A stretch of 12,142 nucleotides of DNA from CAYXBG01 sp964463145 (lineage in GTDB: Bacteria > Acidobacteriota > UBA6911 > RPQK01 > CBDAPI01), in assembly GCA_964463145.1 (NCBI GenBank), contig CAYXBG010000055.1, forward strand, positions 1 to 12,142, in the 5' to 3' direction. The notes under the pieces are model-generated. The model saw only the letters and a list, made by a program, of their open reading frames with translations, was not told the origin of the DNA and did not search any database. Made by a program: the position numbers and the translations under genes. Of this stretch, positions 1 to 8,214 are shown piece by piece; within the stretch, counting starts at the first letter, position 1; each line of letters begins with the position of its first letter.

Positions 1-1431
1 GACTTGGGATATGGGGATATTGGTGTCTACAATCCCAAGTCGAAAATCCCTACACCTAATCTGGATAGATTAGCACGACAGGGGATGCTCTTTACTGATG
101 CCCACAGTCCGTCAACCGTCTGCACGCCAACCCGGTACAGCATATTAACAGGACGAATGGCCTTCCGGAACAAAATGAGAGGGGTGTTTACAGGTGTTGG
201 AGGTCCTGGGTTAATCGAGGAAGGTCGCCTTACTTTACCTCAAATGCTGAGTAACAAGGGTTATCGGACAGCCCTCTTTGGCAAATGGCATGTTGGCATG
301 ACGTTCTTTGATAAGGAGGGCAATCCAATTAATGAAAACGGGCTGGAGCCAGTACGACGGGTAGATTATTCCAGACCAATTCCCGATGCACCGATACACA
401 GGGGGTTCGATGAGTTCTTCGGCACCGTAAGCTGTCCCACAACAGATTGGCTCTATGCCTATGTTGACGGGGATCGGATTCCCAATCCTCCTACCAAAAT
501 CCTCGACCAGAGTCCTCTTCCAAAGCATCCTTACTCTAAGGACAATCGTCGGGGGATGATCGCTCCGGGATTTGATCTGGAAAAAGTCGATCTTGTGTTC
601 CTGGAAAAGAGTCTCAACTTTCTAGAAAAACATGTCAGAAACAGACCTGACCAACCTTTCTTTTTATTCCATTCGACACAAGCCGTCCACTTACCCTCTT
701 TCCCAGCTGACCAATTCAAAGGCAAGACTACGGCTGGACCACATGGTGACTTCATATTTGAGCTAGACGCAATCGTAGGCACTCTTATGAAAACTCTGGA
801 GAGTCTGGGTATAGCAGATAGAACACTGGTGCTATTTTCCAGTGACAATGGGCCAGAAGTAACGCCGATAATACGTATGAGAGCTGACTACGGTCATGAT
901 GGTGCTCGTCCTTGGAGAGGGATGAAAAGGGATGGCTGGGAGGGCGGTCACCGGGTGCCCTTGATTGCAAGTTGGCCGGGAAAAATCAAAGCAGGAAGTA
1001 CCACAGACCAAATTTTAAGTCTAACCGATATCATGGCAACCCTCGCAGCCTTGATTGATTCAAGCTTACCTAATACTGCAGCCGAGGACAGCATTAACTT
1101 TCTCCCGGTCCTTCTGGGAACCCAGGGAGAAAAACCCATACGAAAGTACTTGCTGCAGCAAACCAATCACCTAGCTCTATCCATTCGAAAAGGTCCGTGG
1201 AAGTATTTAAATCACCGCGGATCTGGAGGTAATCGGTACAATCAAGCTCGCCTTCAACCCTTTGTTCTACCAGAAACAGCACCTGAAGCCCCAGGCCAAC
1301 TTTACAACCTTGCATTAGACCCTGGCGAGACTAACAACCTTTACTTTGAACGTCCGGATATTCTCCAAGAATTAAGAACTCAATTAGATCACTATATAGA
1401 CAGTGGCCGCAGCGCACCCGTGAGAAAATGA
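1..1431 (+). CDS. Type I (formylglycine-dependent) sulfatase, 5' end missing
   Basis: Hydrolyses sulfate esters, probably outside the cytoplasm, as is usual for bacterial members. The frame is open from base 1, which begins with DLGYGDIG, the usual start of the alkaline-phosphatase-fold core. Only the signal peptide and first metal-binding strand (probably 25-45 residues) lie outside the window. Counting the codon at 1-3 as residue 1, the signature CTPTR is at 41-45, with Cys41 the residue oxidised to formylglycine, followed by YSILTGR. Other active-site marks are GKWH (Lys95, His97), the HLP motif (His230), SDNG (Asp282, Asn283, metal ligands) and Lys309 before EGGHRVP. The C-terminal LYNLALDPGETNNL segment is typical of arylsulfatases. 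All catalytic positions are intact. The natural substrate cannot be read from the sequence. It ends 14 bp before the convergent pabBC stop. Confidence 0.95.
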   Translation, partial: DLGYGDIGVYNPKSKIPTPNLDRLARQGMLFTDAHSPSTVCTPTRYSILTGRMAFRNKMRGVFTGVGGPGLIEEGRLTLPQMLSNKGYRTALFGKWHVGMTFFDKEGNPINENGLEPVRRVDYSRPIPDAPIHRGFDEFFGTVSCPTTDWLYAYVDGDRIPNPPTKILDQSPLPKHPYSKDNRRGMIAPGFDLEKVDLVFLEKSLNFLEKHVRNRPDQPFFLFHSTQAVHLPSFPADQFKGKTTAGPHGDFIFELDAIVGTLMKTLESLGIADRTLVLFSSDNGPEVTPIIRMRADYGHDGARPWRGMKRDGWEGGHRVPLIASWPGKIKAGSTTDQILSLTDIMATLAALIDSSLPNTAAEDSINFLPVLLGTQGEKPIRKYLLQQTNHLALSIRKGPWKYLNHRGSGGNRYNQARLQPFVLPETAPEAPGQLYNLALDPGETNNLYFERPDILQELRTQLDHYIDSGRSAPVRK

Positions 1432-1445
1432 GCTGCTGAATTTGT

Positions 1446-3269
1446 TCAGATTTTGCCGCCGCTAATATTCCTCTCTTTTGACGCTATACTCTTATCGCAC
1501 AACGTAGCTTCACAAAATCCTCTAACCGAGTTCATCCAAAAAATTTGACTGCACTCTGCAAGATCCTGTACCTGGATAATACGCTCTGCAAGCTTATCTT
1601 GATCGATCAAGAACTGCCTATAGGTCCCTAAAAGAAGACCACTAGCACGTGGGGGGGTCCAGAGCTTGCCTTCCATTTCGAACGCAAGATTTCCACGAGT
1701 ACCCTCAGTGACCTCATTACGCTCGTTCCAAAGCACAACATCGTCACAGTCCAAATGACATTCCATTGCCTTTTCATAGACACCTCGGTTAGTGGTCTTA
1801 TGAAATAAAAATGGGTTACTACTATCAACTGGGTTTTTTGCCAAACGAAGGCAAATAGGGACTTGCTTATTTACTGCCACAGGGGCAGCTTCACACTCCA
1901 CGATTCCTCGCTTGCTCACCAAAACACGTACCTTATGTGGCTCACTTGATAATTTCTCGGAAAAACGTTTCAGGTGACTTTTCATTACTTTGATATCGAG
2001 AGGAATATCGAAGTAATCTGCAGAGTCTCTGAGTCTTTTAAGATGACCTTCAAAGAGAGAGTATCCGGTTTCCGGATCCCATAAAAGCGACTCCAGAAGA
2101 GAAAAATCCGGCTCACAGGTGGACAAAACTTTTGCCTTGACCATGCATTCCCGATGTTCAAGTTCACTATCGGAATCCCAAACTATTCCGCTACCCACAC
2201 CATACTCAGCTGCCCCATTTTTTTTATCCACCAAAATGGTTCGAATAGCCACATTAAAATGAGATGACCCGTCCGGGCGCAGAACCCCCATAGTACCTGT
2301 GTAGATCTTACGTGGAGAAACCTCTAGCCCTCTAATAATCTTCATGGTGCTTACTTTTGGAGCACCCGTAACAGAAGCACACGGAAAGATGGCCTGCATT
2401 ACCTCCTCCAGATTGGCTGCCGTCTTAGCTCTTACCGTTGAAGTCATCTGATATACAGTTTTGTAGCGTTCTAGATCGAACATAAACGGCACCTGGACTG
2501 ACCCTAACTCGGCGATCCGACTGACATCATTTCGAACCATATCCACAATCATTAGGTTTTCAGCTCGATCCTTATCAGAGATCCGGAGTCGAGATTTATT
2601 TTCTCTATCTTCCTCCAAGTTTCGACCCCTGGGAATAGTTCCCTTCATAGGACGCATTTCTATATCGTCCCCAGTTCTATGAAAGAAGAGTTCAGGGGAA
2701 GCTGAACATATAGAGAACGTGTCCGTCTCTATATAACAAGCGTGGGGAGTCTCCTGTCGCCTGAGAGTGTCCAGGAAAAGATCCCAGGGGTTTCCGTCTA
2801 AACTGGATCTTAAACGGAAGGTATAGTTTACCTGGTAAGTCTCTCCCAATTGAATCCTCTCCTTTATGGCGGCGAGGCTTCTATGATAGGAATCTTCAGA
2901 GATCTCCGGACACCAAGGACTAATTTCATACAAAGACTGCCCAGTGACTTCAGGCAGTGAAATGGGCTTGGGCTGATCAAAGAAAGCAAACCAAAGCAGC
3001 GGGAAATCCCCTCGGGAGATAACCTTAAGAGCTTTATCAAATGCTGGCGCAGCCTCATAACTAACAAATCCAACAGCATGCCACTTGTTGCGCTTAACTA
3101 GGGATTCAACCTTCCGTAACGCACCTGGAACCTCTTGCAGAATATTAGCCTGAATCACGTAATGCTCTCGGCGGTACTCCAACCACCGACCAGGGCACTC
3201 ACTGGGGAAAGCAGCTCTTATCGACATCGGCTCCACATCTAGAAACATCCTGGCCGTCTCCAATAACAC
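1446..3269 (-). CDS. pabB: Fused aminodeoxychorismate synthase component I / aminodeoxychorismate lyase (PabB-PabC)
   Basis: Makes p-aminobenzoate for folate in the cytoplasm. The first half turns chorismate into 4-amino-4-deoxychorismate; the second releases pyruvate using PLP. Residues ~1-385 are the chorismate-binding domain: PHACYIE (175-181), PMKGT with Lys209 (the ADC-synthase nucleophile; anthranilate synthases have Ala here), MVRNDVSRIAELGSV (244-258), TGAPK (301-305) and YGVGSGIVWDSD. Residues ~390-600 are class IV aminotransferase-like: LFEGHLKRL, HKTTNR with Lys491 as probable PLP lysine, and NEVTEGTRGN (518-527). The length of 607 aa suits a fusion. The partner glutaminase PabA is not in the window. 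The start is uncertain: GTG at 3269 keeps the PabB-like LLETAR segment but has no clear Shine-Dalgarno; ATG at 3248 has GGAG 9 nt upstream. The next in-frame upstream stop is at 3327-3329. Confidence 0.94.
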   Translation of the reverse strand: MLLETARMFLDVEPMSIRAAFPSECPGRWLEYRREHYVIQANILQEVPGALRKVESLVKRNKWHAVGFVSYEAAPAFDKALKVISRGDFPLLWFAFFDQPKPISLPEVTGQSLYEISPWCPEISEDSYHRSLAAIKERIQLGETYQVNYTFRLRSSLDGNPWDLFLDTLRRQETPHACYIETDTFSICSASPELFFHRTGDDIEMRPMKGTIPRGRNLEEDRENKSRLRISDKDRAENLMIVDMVRNDVSRIAELGSVQVPFMFDLERYKTVYQMTSTVRAKTAANLEEVMQAIFPCASVTGAPKVSTMKIIRGLEVSPRKIYTGTMGVLRPDGSSHFNVAIRTILVDKKNGAAEYGVGSGIVWDSDSELEHRECMVKAKVLSTCEPDFSLLESLLWDPETGYSLFEGHLKRLRDSADYFDIPLDIKVMKSHLKRFSEKLSSEPHKVRVLVSKRGIVECEAAPVAVNKQVPICLRLAKNPVDSSNPFLFHKTTNRGVYEKAMECHLDCDDVVLWNERNEVTEGTRGNLAFEMEGKLWTPPRASGLLLGTYRQFLIDQDKLAERIIQVQDLAECSQIFWMNSVRGFCEATLCDKSIASKERNISGGKI

Positions 3270-3490
3270 AGGGCCAGAACGAGGGCGTTCAACTATAACT
3301 CGGTCTACTGAGTATTCGAAATAAAGTTATTATTAATCCTGGTGACTTGCACACTCTACTATTCAGAACCCGTAAATGTCTGACTGGCTGAGAGACAAGC
3401 TCGAACAGTAAATTTGTCTTATCAAGCATACCGCAGGTAAAGTGGTACCTAGAACGAACACTCTAAAGACAACTTAGCTAATCCGGTTCT
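3270..3490. promoter_or_regulatory. Divergent intergenic region between pabBC and the GGT-family gene
   Basis: This 221-bp gap must hold the promoters of both divergent genes. I see no gene in it and no strong sigma-70 promoter. It contains an AT-rich tract (3320-3338), four copies of TGTCT/AGACA (3377-3381, 3393-3397, 3415-3419, 3467-3471) arranged partly as inverted repeats, and an 8-bp direct repeat ACACTCTA at 3351-3358 and 3458-3465. A weak candidate for the rightward gene is TTGTCT (3414-3419), an 18-nt spacer and TAAAGT (3438-3443), with four of six matches in each box. Confidence 0.45.
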
Positions 3491-5374
3491 ATGCGCTACA
3501 TAATTGCAAAAATATTACCTTTTGGATTAATTCTGATCGTAACAACATGGTTCGTCGCAGCTCAGGACGTGATCCCAGCTCAGGAAACTGTAAAACCAGT
3601 GCTTCATGGCCAGCACTGGATGGCTATCACGGGAAAGCCTTTGGCTGCTACAGCAGGTTCGATGATTTTTTCTGCTGGGGGTAACGCTGTTGACGCGGCC
3701 TGTGCCATGTTAGCAGCCACCTGCACAATGCATGACAGTCTCGGGTGGGGTGGTGAAACACAGGCTCTCATTTTCAACCCCAATACAAAAAAAGTGATTG
3801 GGATCAATGCCCTTGGAGTTGCTCCAACAGGAGCGACCCCGGAGTTTTTTCTAGAAAAAAATCTATCGTACCCACCTGCTTGGGGGCCCCTGGCTGCAGT
3901 AACACCAGGAACTCCCGGAGGACTCCTAGTAATGCTGGCTGAGTATGGCTCCATGTCACTTAGAGAAGTCCTCGGCCCAGCCATGCAGATGGCCGAAGGC
4001 TATCCCATTGAGAAAACCCGAGCAGACGGAATCGAGTTGGAGAAAAAACGTATCAAGGAGTGGTCTTATTCTAAGAAACTGTTCTTACCTCATCTTGGAG
4101 AAGAAGCTCGTGAGGCTCCTTATCCTGGTGAGATTTTCAGACAACCAGATCTGTTTCTGACACTGAAAAAGCTCGTGGAAACAGAGTCTGAGGCGCTGGG
4201 AAATGGGAAAAGTCGCAAGCAGGCCATCTATGCAGCCTACGATCGTTTCTACAGAGGAGATATAGCTCAAGAGTTTGTTAGAAGTTCTCAAGAACAAGGG
4301 GGCCTACATACACTTGAAGACCTCTCTAATTGGAAGGTACACATTGAGAAACCAGTGCACACTTCCTACAAAGGTATCGATGTATATAAGTTGACTACTT
4401 GGGTGCAAGGACCGGTGATGCTGCAAGCGCTAAACTTATTAGAGGATATAGATCTTCAATCAATGGGATATAACAGTACTCGCTATATCCACACGCTGTA
4501 CCAGGTCATGAATCTGGCTTATGCTGATCGTGACTTTTACTACGGAGATCCCTACTTTCCTCCAGCCGAACCTATTCAAGGACTTCTCTCAAAGGATTAC
4601 AGTGATCAACGTAGAGCTACAATCAACTGGCAAAGGAACGACCCCAATATTACTCCTGGAGACCCTTATCCATTTCAAGGCGAGGAAAACCCATTTCCTG
4701 AACTTCTAGAGAAATGGCCCAACAAAGAGAAAAGGACAGAGCCAGGCTCAATGACAATATCCAAACTACACCAACACAAATCCGATTTCCATGCCGGCAC
4801 GACTTCAATTCAGGCTGCAGATAAAGAAGGTTGGATAGTCTCCATAACACCCAGTGGCGGATGGATCCCAGCCTATATTGCAGGCCGGACGGGCATCGGA
4901 ATGAGCCAGAGGATGCAGAGTTTCGTCCTCAATCCCGCTGAAAATCCATTCAACGTAGTTGCACCAGGTAAGAGACCTAGAGCCACCCTGACACCAGGGA
5001 TGGCACTTAAGAACAGTCGACCTTACTTGTCCTTTGCAGTCCAGGCAGGTGACACCCAAGATCAGAATCTTCTCCAATTTTTTCTGAATGTTGTCGAATT
5101 CAGGATGAACGTACAACAGGCTGCTGAGGCCGCCAACATCACTAGCTTCCAAATGCATAGCTCGTTTGGAGATCATCTGGCAATACCTGGAAAACTACAT
5201 CTCCGTGAAGACGTTCCTGTATGGGTCCAGGGAGAACTCCAGGAAATGGGTTACACCATCGAACTCCAGCCGAGCACATCAGGTCCTATCAATGCAATAT
5301 TTTTTGACTGGGACCATCAGACTATGTGGGGTGGATCAAGTAACCACGGTGAAGATTATGGGATCGCCTGGTAA
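3491..5374 (+). CDS. Secreted gamma-glutamyltransferase-family Ntn hydrolase
   Basis: Member of the gamma-glutamyltranspeptidase family: a proenzyme that cleaves itself before a threonine, which then acts as nucleophile on gamma-glutamyl or other amide bonds. Residues 1-24 form a signal peptide (hydrophobic stretch after MRYIIAK, ending FVAA-QD), so it acts in the periplasm or outside. Family marks are GGNAVDAA (63-70), AVTPGTPGGL and GTTSIQAADKEG (436-447), where Thr437 aligns with the processing and catalytic Thr of E. coli Ggt. The length of 627 aa is normal. The Arg that binds the glutamate alpha-carboxylate in classical GGT is missing (NALGVAPTGA replaces the RE-AP motif). The SSMSPT motif is replaced by RATLTPGM (497-504). 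It may therefore be a broader GGT-like amidohydrolase, not true glutathione hydrolase. No clear Shine-Dalgarno precedes the ATG; the signal peptide supports this start. Confidence 0.92.
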   Translation: MRYIIAKILPFGLILIVTTWFVAAQDVIPAQETVKPVLHGQHWMAITGKPLAATAGSMIFSAGGNAVDAACAMLAATCTMHDSLGWGGETQALIFNPNTKKVIGINALGVAPTGATPEFFLEKNLSYPPAWGPLAAVTPGTPGGLLVMLAEYGSMSLREVLGPAMQMAEGYPIEKTRADGIELEKKRIKEWSYSKKLFLPHLGEEAREAPYPGEIFRQPDLFLTLKKLVETESEALGNGKSRKQAIYAAYDRFYRGDIAQEFVRSSQEQGGLHTLEDLSNWKVHIEKPVHTSYKGIDVYKLTTWVQGPVMLQALNLLEDIDLQSMGYNSTRYIHTLYQVMNLAYADRDFYYGDPYFPPAEPIQGLLSKDYSDQRRATINWQRNDPNITPGDPYPFQGEENPFPELLEKWPNKEKRTEPGSMTISKLHQHKSDFHAGTTSIQAADKEGWIVSITPSGGWIPAYIAGRTGIGMSQRMQSFVLNPAENPFNVVAPGKRPRATLTPGMALKNSRPYLSFAVQAGDTQDQNLLQFFLNVVEFRMNVQQAAEAANITSFQMHSSFGDHLAIPGKLHLREDVPVWVQGELQEMGYTIELQPSTSGPINAIFFDWDHQTMWGGSSNHGEDYGIAW

Positions 5375-5451
5375 GAAAGTTGGCACGTAGAAGAAACTAC
5401 ATGCACATCAGAATTCAGCCCTAAAAGTAGACCCAGGAAGGACCATTATCT

Positions 5452-6297
5452 TTGGTCAGTGTAATCATCCCTACATTTAACCGCAAAGAGCCTCTATTGG
5501 CGGCAGTAGCTTCAGTAAAATCACAAACATTTAAAGACTGGGAAATACTAGTCATCGATGATGGCTCAGAAGATGACACCAAGACTGCCATAGAACCATT
5601 CCTTTCTGATCGGATACGGTATATCAGACAACCCAATCTTGGTGTCTCCGCAGCCAGAAACCGAGGACTCTCTGAAGCTCGATTTAATTGGATTGCTTTC
5701 TTGGATAGCGATGATACTTGGAGACCTGCCAAGCTTGAGACTCAGTTAAAAGCGCTGGAAAATCGGCCCAACTACCAGGCTATCCATACCGATGAAATAT
5801 GGATCCGAAACGGTATCAGGGTAAACCCCAAAAAAAAACATCGTAAGTACGGAGGCTGGATCTTTCATCATTCTGTCCGTTTATGCCTGATCAGCCCTAG
5901 TTCTATCCTGGTAAACCGCCAACTTTTAGATAAGTGTGGGGGTTTCGATGAGACTTATCCAGTTTGCGAAGACTACGAGCTTTGGCTAAGACTTACTGCA
6001 CGCGCCCCCATTCTTTTCCTTACAGAGAAGTTAGTGACAAAGTATGGAGGACACCCTGACCAGTTATCCCGATCCCGTTGGGGACTGGACCGACATCGAG
6101 TACGCGCTCTTATAAAGTGCCTCCGAGATGGCTCGCTAACACCTCAGCAGGAGAAGTGGGTCATAGCAGAAATCCGGCTTAAATCTCGCATATTGGAGAT
6201 AGGCTACTCAAAAAGAGATAAATACAGTCACGCCGCTTATTATCGACTACTACAACAGTGTGAGCTCCCCTCAGCCGTCGAATACGATTTAATTTAA
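5452..6297 (+). CDS. Family 2 glycosyltransferase
   Basis: Cytosolic or membrane-associated inverting glycosyltransferase that moves a sugar from a nucleotide-sugar donor to a glycan or lipid-linked acceptor. The GT-A domain starts at once with VSVIIPTFNR (2-11), then LVIDDGS (33-39), NLGVSAARNRGL (62-73) and FLDSDD (83-88), where Asp85 and Asp87 form the DxD-type metal and donor site. EDYELWLRL (173-181) supplies the likely base. There are no membrane segments. At 281 aa it is a compact single-domain enzyme; the sugar and acceptor cannot be told. The start is TTG at 5452, since the frame is closed by TAG at 5428-5430 and has no ATG before the first motif. AGGAAGGA lies 9 nt upstream and supports it. 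It lies 77 bp after the GGT-family gene and may share its transcript. A run of nine A (5830-5838) encodes KKK and could be prone to slippage. Confidence 0.93.
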   Translation: MVSVIIPTFNRKEPLLAAVASVKSQTFKDWEILVIDDGSEDDTKTAIEPFLSDRIRYIRQPNLGVSAARNRGLSEARFNWIAFLDSDDTWRPAKLETQLKALENRPNYQAIHTDEIWIRNGIRVNPKKKHRKYGGWIFHHSVRLCLISPSSILVNRQLLDKCGGFDETYPVCEDYELWLRLTARAPILFLTEKLVTKYGGHPDQLSRSRWGLDRHRVRALIKCLRDGSLTPQQEKWVIAEIRLKSRILEIGYSKRDKYSHAAYYRLLQQCELPSAVEYDLI

Positions 6298-6316
6298 CCC
6301 AGAAGAAGGACCAACA

Positions 6317-6343
6317 AGTCTAATATAGACTCCCTCATTTTTT
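6317..6343 (+). terminator. Weak terminator-like hairpin between convergent genes
   Basis: Perfect 6-bp inverted repeat AGTCTA (6317-6322) and TAGACT (6326-6331) with a 3-nt loop, followed six bases later by six T (6338-6343). It sits in the 37-bp gap after the glycosyltransferase, and the T run falls within the last codons of the convergent VWA gene. The stem is short and AT-rich and the T run is displaced, so an intrinsic terminator is only possible. Confidence 0.3.
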
Positions 6344-7264
6344 ACGCACAAGGTTTGAGAAATAACCTTTCCGATAGTAGAGGATAGTATTTTTACGCTT
6401 CACTTTGATCCTAATTTTCCGAAAGGTTCCATCGTCTCTGTCGTCAATAGGAGTAAAAGCAATGCTGTATTGGTTTCGTAATTCCTTGTTGATCGCTTTG
6501 AAAGCAGCTGATAGCTGTGAGACTGAGTGGGGGAAATAAGCCCTCCCTCCAGTATTCTGCGAAAGCTGCTTAAGTGCATTATCTCCCTCATGATCAATAT
6601 CAGCTCCAAATCTAGTCGTACTAATTGCATATATAGCAGCTTCAGCCTGAAAGGAAGCTCGTAACGCATCCTCAAATCGATACTCGCTTGTCTGGTCGGC
6701 TCCATCCGAGAGAATCACGATAGCCTTACGTCCCTGCACCTCGGTCATTTTCTGTTCCGAAACAAGGTAAATCGCATCGTATAGAGAAGTCCCTCCCCCG
6801 GCACGCAGGCGTCCAATTTCTCGAGTAAGATCATTAGGGTTCGACGTAAAATCGTGAAGTAACGTGGCCGCAGTATCAAACTCTAGAAGAAGAGCTTGAT
6901 CTTTCGGGCGCATTACCGAGTAAATGAAATCAGTAGCCGCTTCTTTCTCAAATTGCATTTTGACCCGTACACTGGAACTGGTGTCAACGCAAAGGGCAAT
7001 CGAAAGTGGAAGATTGGTCTCTTCTACATAGTTGGTGATCGGATTGAGACGACCATCCTCATATACTTCAAAGTCCTTTTTAGTGAGTCCTTTTATAAAC
7101 TCTCCAGTGTCCTTATCGTGAACCGAAACAAGGATGTTTACAGTCTTTACCTGGACACGTATCGGATCGTCTTTCTTGTTTAATGACTGTCCTGTGATAA
7201 ATGAAACGGACAACAACCCGGTTAAGAAAATAATATGCATCAGCTGAATTTTGATATGTCCCAT
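6335..7264 (-). CDS. Secreted VWA-domain protein of the 'VWFA-related acidobacterial' type
   Basis: Probable metal-dependent adhesion or scaffold protein; its ligand is unknown. Residues 1-26 are a signal peptide with no lipobox cysteine, so it is likely periplasmic or exported. Residues ~36-82 carry the N-terminal segment typical of TIGR03436-like proteins (VNILVSVHDKDTGEFIKGL, then DFEVYEDG). The von Willebrand factor A domain follows (~87-270), with a complete MIDAS: DTSSS (Asp94, Ser96, Ser98), Thr159 in GGGTSLYDA, and Asp187 in LSDGAD. The C-terminal end has the usual YSIAFTP and YYRKGYF strands. At 309 aa it is a standard single-domain form. Its ATG overlaps the rluD stop by 1 nt (TAATG), indicating translational coupling. 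This family is common in Acidobacteriota, which gives the main taxonomic hint. An internal ATG at residue 9 is an alternative start. Confidence 0.9.
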   Translation of the reverse strand: MGHIKIQLMHIIFLTGLLSVSFITGQSLNKKDDPIRVQVKTVNILVSVHDKDTGEFIKGLTKKDFEVYEDGRLNPITNYVEETNLPLSIALCVDTSSSVRVKMQFEKEAATDFIYSVMRPKDQALLLEFDTAATLLHDFTSNPNDLTREIGRLRAGGGTSLYDAIYLVSEQKMTEVQGRKAIVILSDGADQTSEYRFEDALRASFQAEAAIYAISTTRFGADIDHEGDNALKQLSQNTGGRAYFPHSVSQLSAAFKAINKELRNQYSIAFTPIDDRDDGTFRKIRIKVKRKNTILYYRKGYFSNLVRKK

Positions 7265-8214
7265 TATTTCAAAAGCCTCAAGATTGCATCAAGATCTTCA
7301 GGTAGCTCAGATCTAAACTCTACAGAATCGCAGCTAGTCGGATGCTCGAAACGCAAGTAACTGGAGTGAAGGAACTGTCGCCCCAGACTTCCAATAGCCC
7401 TTCTCACAGATAACTGCGTAATTTGCTTATCTCTGCCTTGCCCATATAAAGGATCCCCTGCTACTGGACAGCCAATCGAGCCCATGTGCACCCTAATTTG
7501 ATGTGTCCGACCTGTACAAAGTTCCACTTCCAGAAAACAAAATTCAGAGAATCTTTTTTTAACCAGAAACTTTGTCTTTGCAGACCGGCTCACCTGTCCT
7601 CCAACAGTCATTCGGGTTCTAATTTTAGGATGCCTGCCAATTGGTGCATCAATCTCCCCAGAGTCTTGTATCCGGATACCATGTACCAACGTCAGATATA
7701 CTTTCTCAACACACCTTTCTCTGAACTGCTGAGCTAGTAGTTCATGTGCTCTGTCATTCTTGGCAACCACCAAGAGCCCCGAAGTGTCTTTATCTAGTCG
7801 ATGTACAATACCAGGCCGTACAGAATGACTGCGGCTTACTTCTTCAAAGTGATAAAGCAATCCATTCACAAGGGTATTGGAAGTATTACCAGCGCCGGGG
7901 TGTACCACAAGTCCAGGCTGCTTATCGATCACTACAAGGTCGTCGTCCTCAAATACAATGTTCAAAGGAATTGATTGAGGTGCAAGGCTAGAGATCTCAG
8001 ACGTAACCCGTTGTATCGTGATTAGATCGTTTGATCTTAGTCGGTATCCAGCCTTGACTGACCTGTCATTGAGTAAAATATAGCCTGCCGAGATCCACTT
8101 CTTGATACGGCTACGACTTTCCTCTAGTTGGGCATTGAGGTGATGGTCTAATCGTTGCCCTACACCGCGCGAATCCACCAATATAGAGATCTGCTCAGAC
8201 ACTGCGCGACCCAA
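7264..8214 (-). CDS. rluD: RluA/RluD-family 23S rRNA pseudouridine synthase
   Basis: Converts uridine to pseudouridine in RNA; RluD itself modifies helix 69 of 23S rRNA. An S4 RNA-binding domain spans about residues 19-65. The catalytic domain follows with the LVVIDKQPGLVVHPG strand (93-107) and the motif HRLDKDTSGLLVVAK (138-152), where Asp141 is the catalytic aspartate. CTGRTHQIRVHM and GDPLYG are further family marks. The length of 316 aa is normal. RluD is the best match because of the S4 domain, but RluA-family target specificity cannot be read from motifs. The start is TTG at 8214 with GGTGAT 5 nt upstream. A GTG at 8202 is the alternative and would overlap the lgt stop by 8 nt instead of 20. 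Either way it is coupled to lgt upstream and to the VWA gene downstream. Confidence 0.95.
   Translation of the reverse strand: MGRAVSEQISILVDSRGVGQRLDHHLNAQLEESRSRIKKWISAGYILLNDRSVKAGYRLRSNDLITIQRVTSEISSLAPQSIPLNIVFEDDDLVVIDKQPGLVVHPGAGNTSNTLVNGLLYHFEEVSRSHSVRPGIVHRLDKDTSGLLVVAKNDRAHELLAQQFRERCVEKVYLTLVHGIRIQDSGEIDAPIGRHPKIRTRMTVGGQVSRSAKTKFLVKKRFSEFCFLEVELCTGRTHQIRVHMGSIGCPVAGDPLYGQGRDKQITQLSVRRAIGSLGRQFLHSSYLRFEHPTSCDSVEFRSELPEDLDAILRLLK

Noticed and set aside
1436..1454. Small hairpin CTGAA/TTCAG followed by ATTTT between the sulfatase and pabBC stops
   Set aside because: The stem is only 5 bp, AT-rich, and overlaps the end of pabBC; too weak to call a terminator.
3604..3984. Open minus-strand frame of 126 codons inside the GGT-family gene
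   Set aside because: It is antisense to conserved GGT motifs, shows no recognisable protein features and has no convincing start.
4805..5176. Open minus-strand frame of 123 codons inside the GGT-family gene
   Set aside because: It covers the antisense of the catalytic domain; a composition by-product, with no domain or ribosome site.
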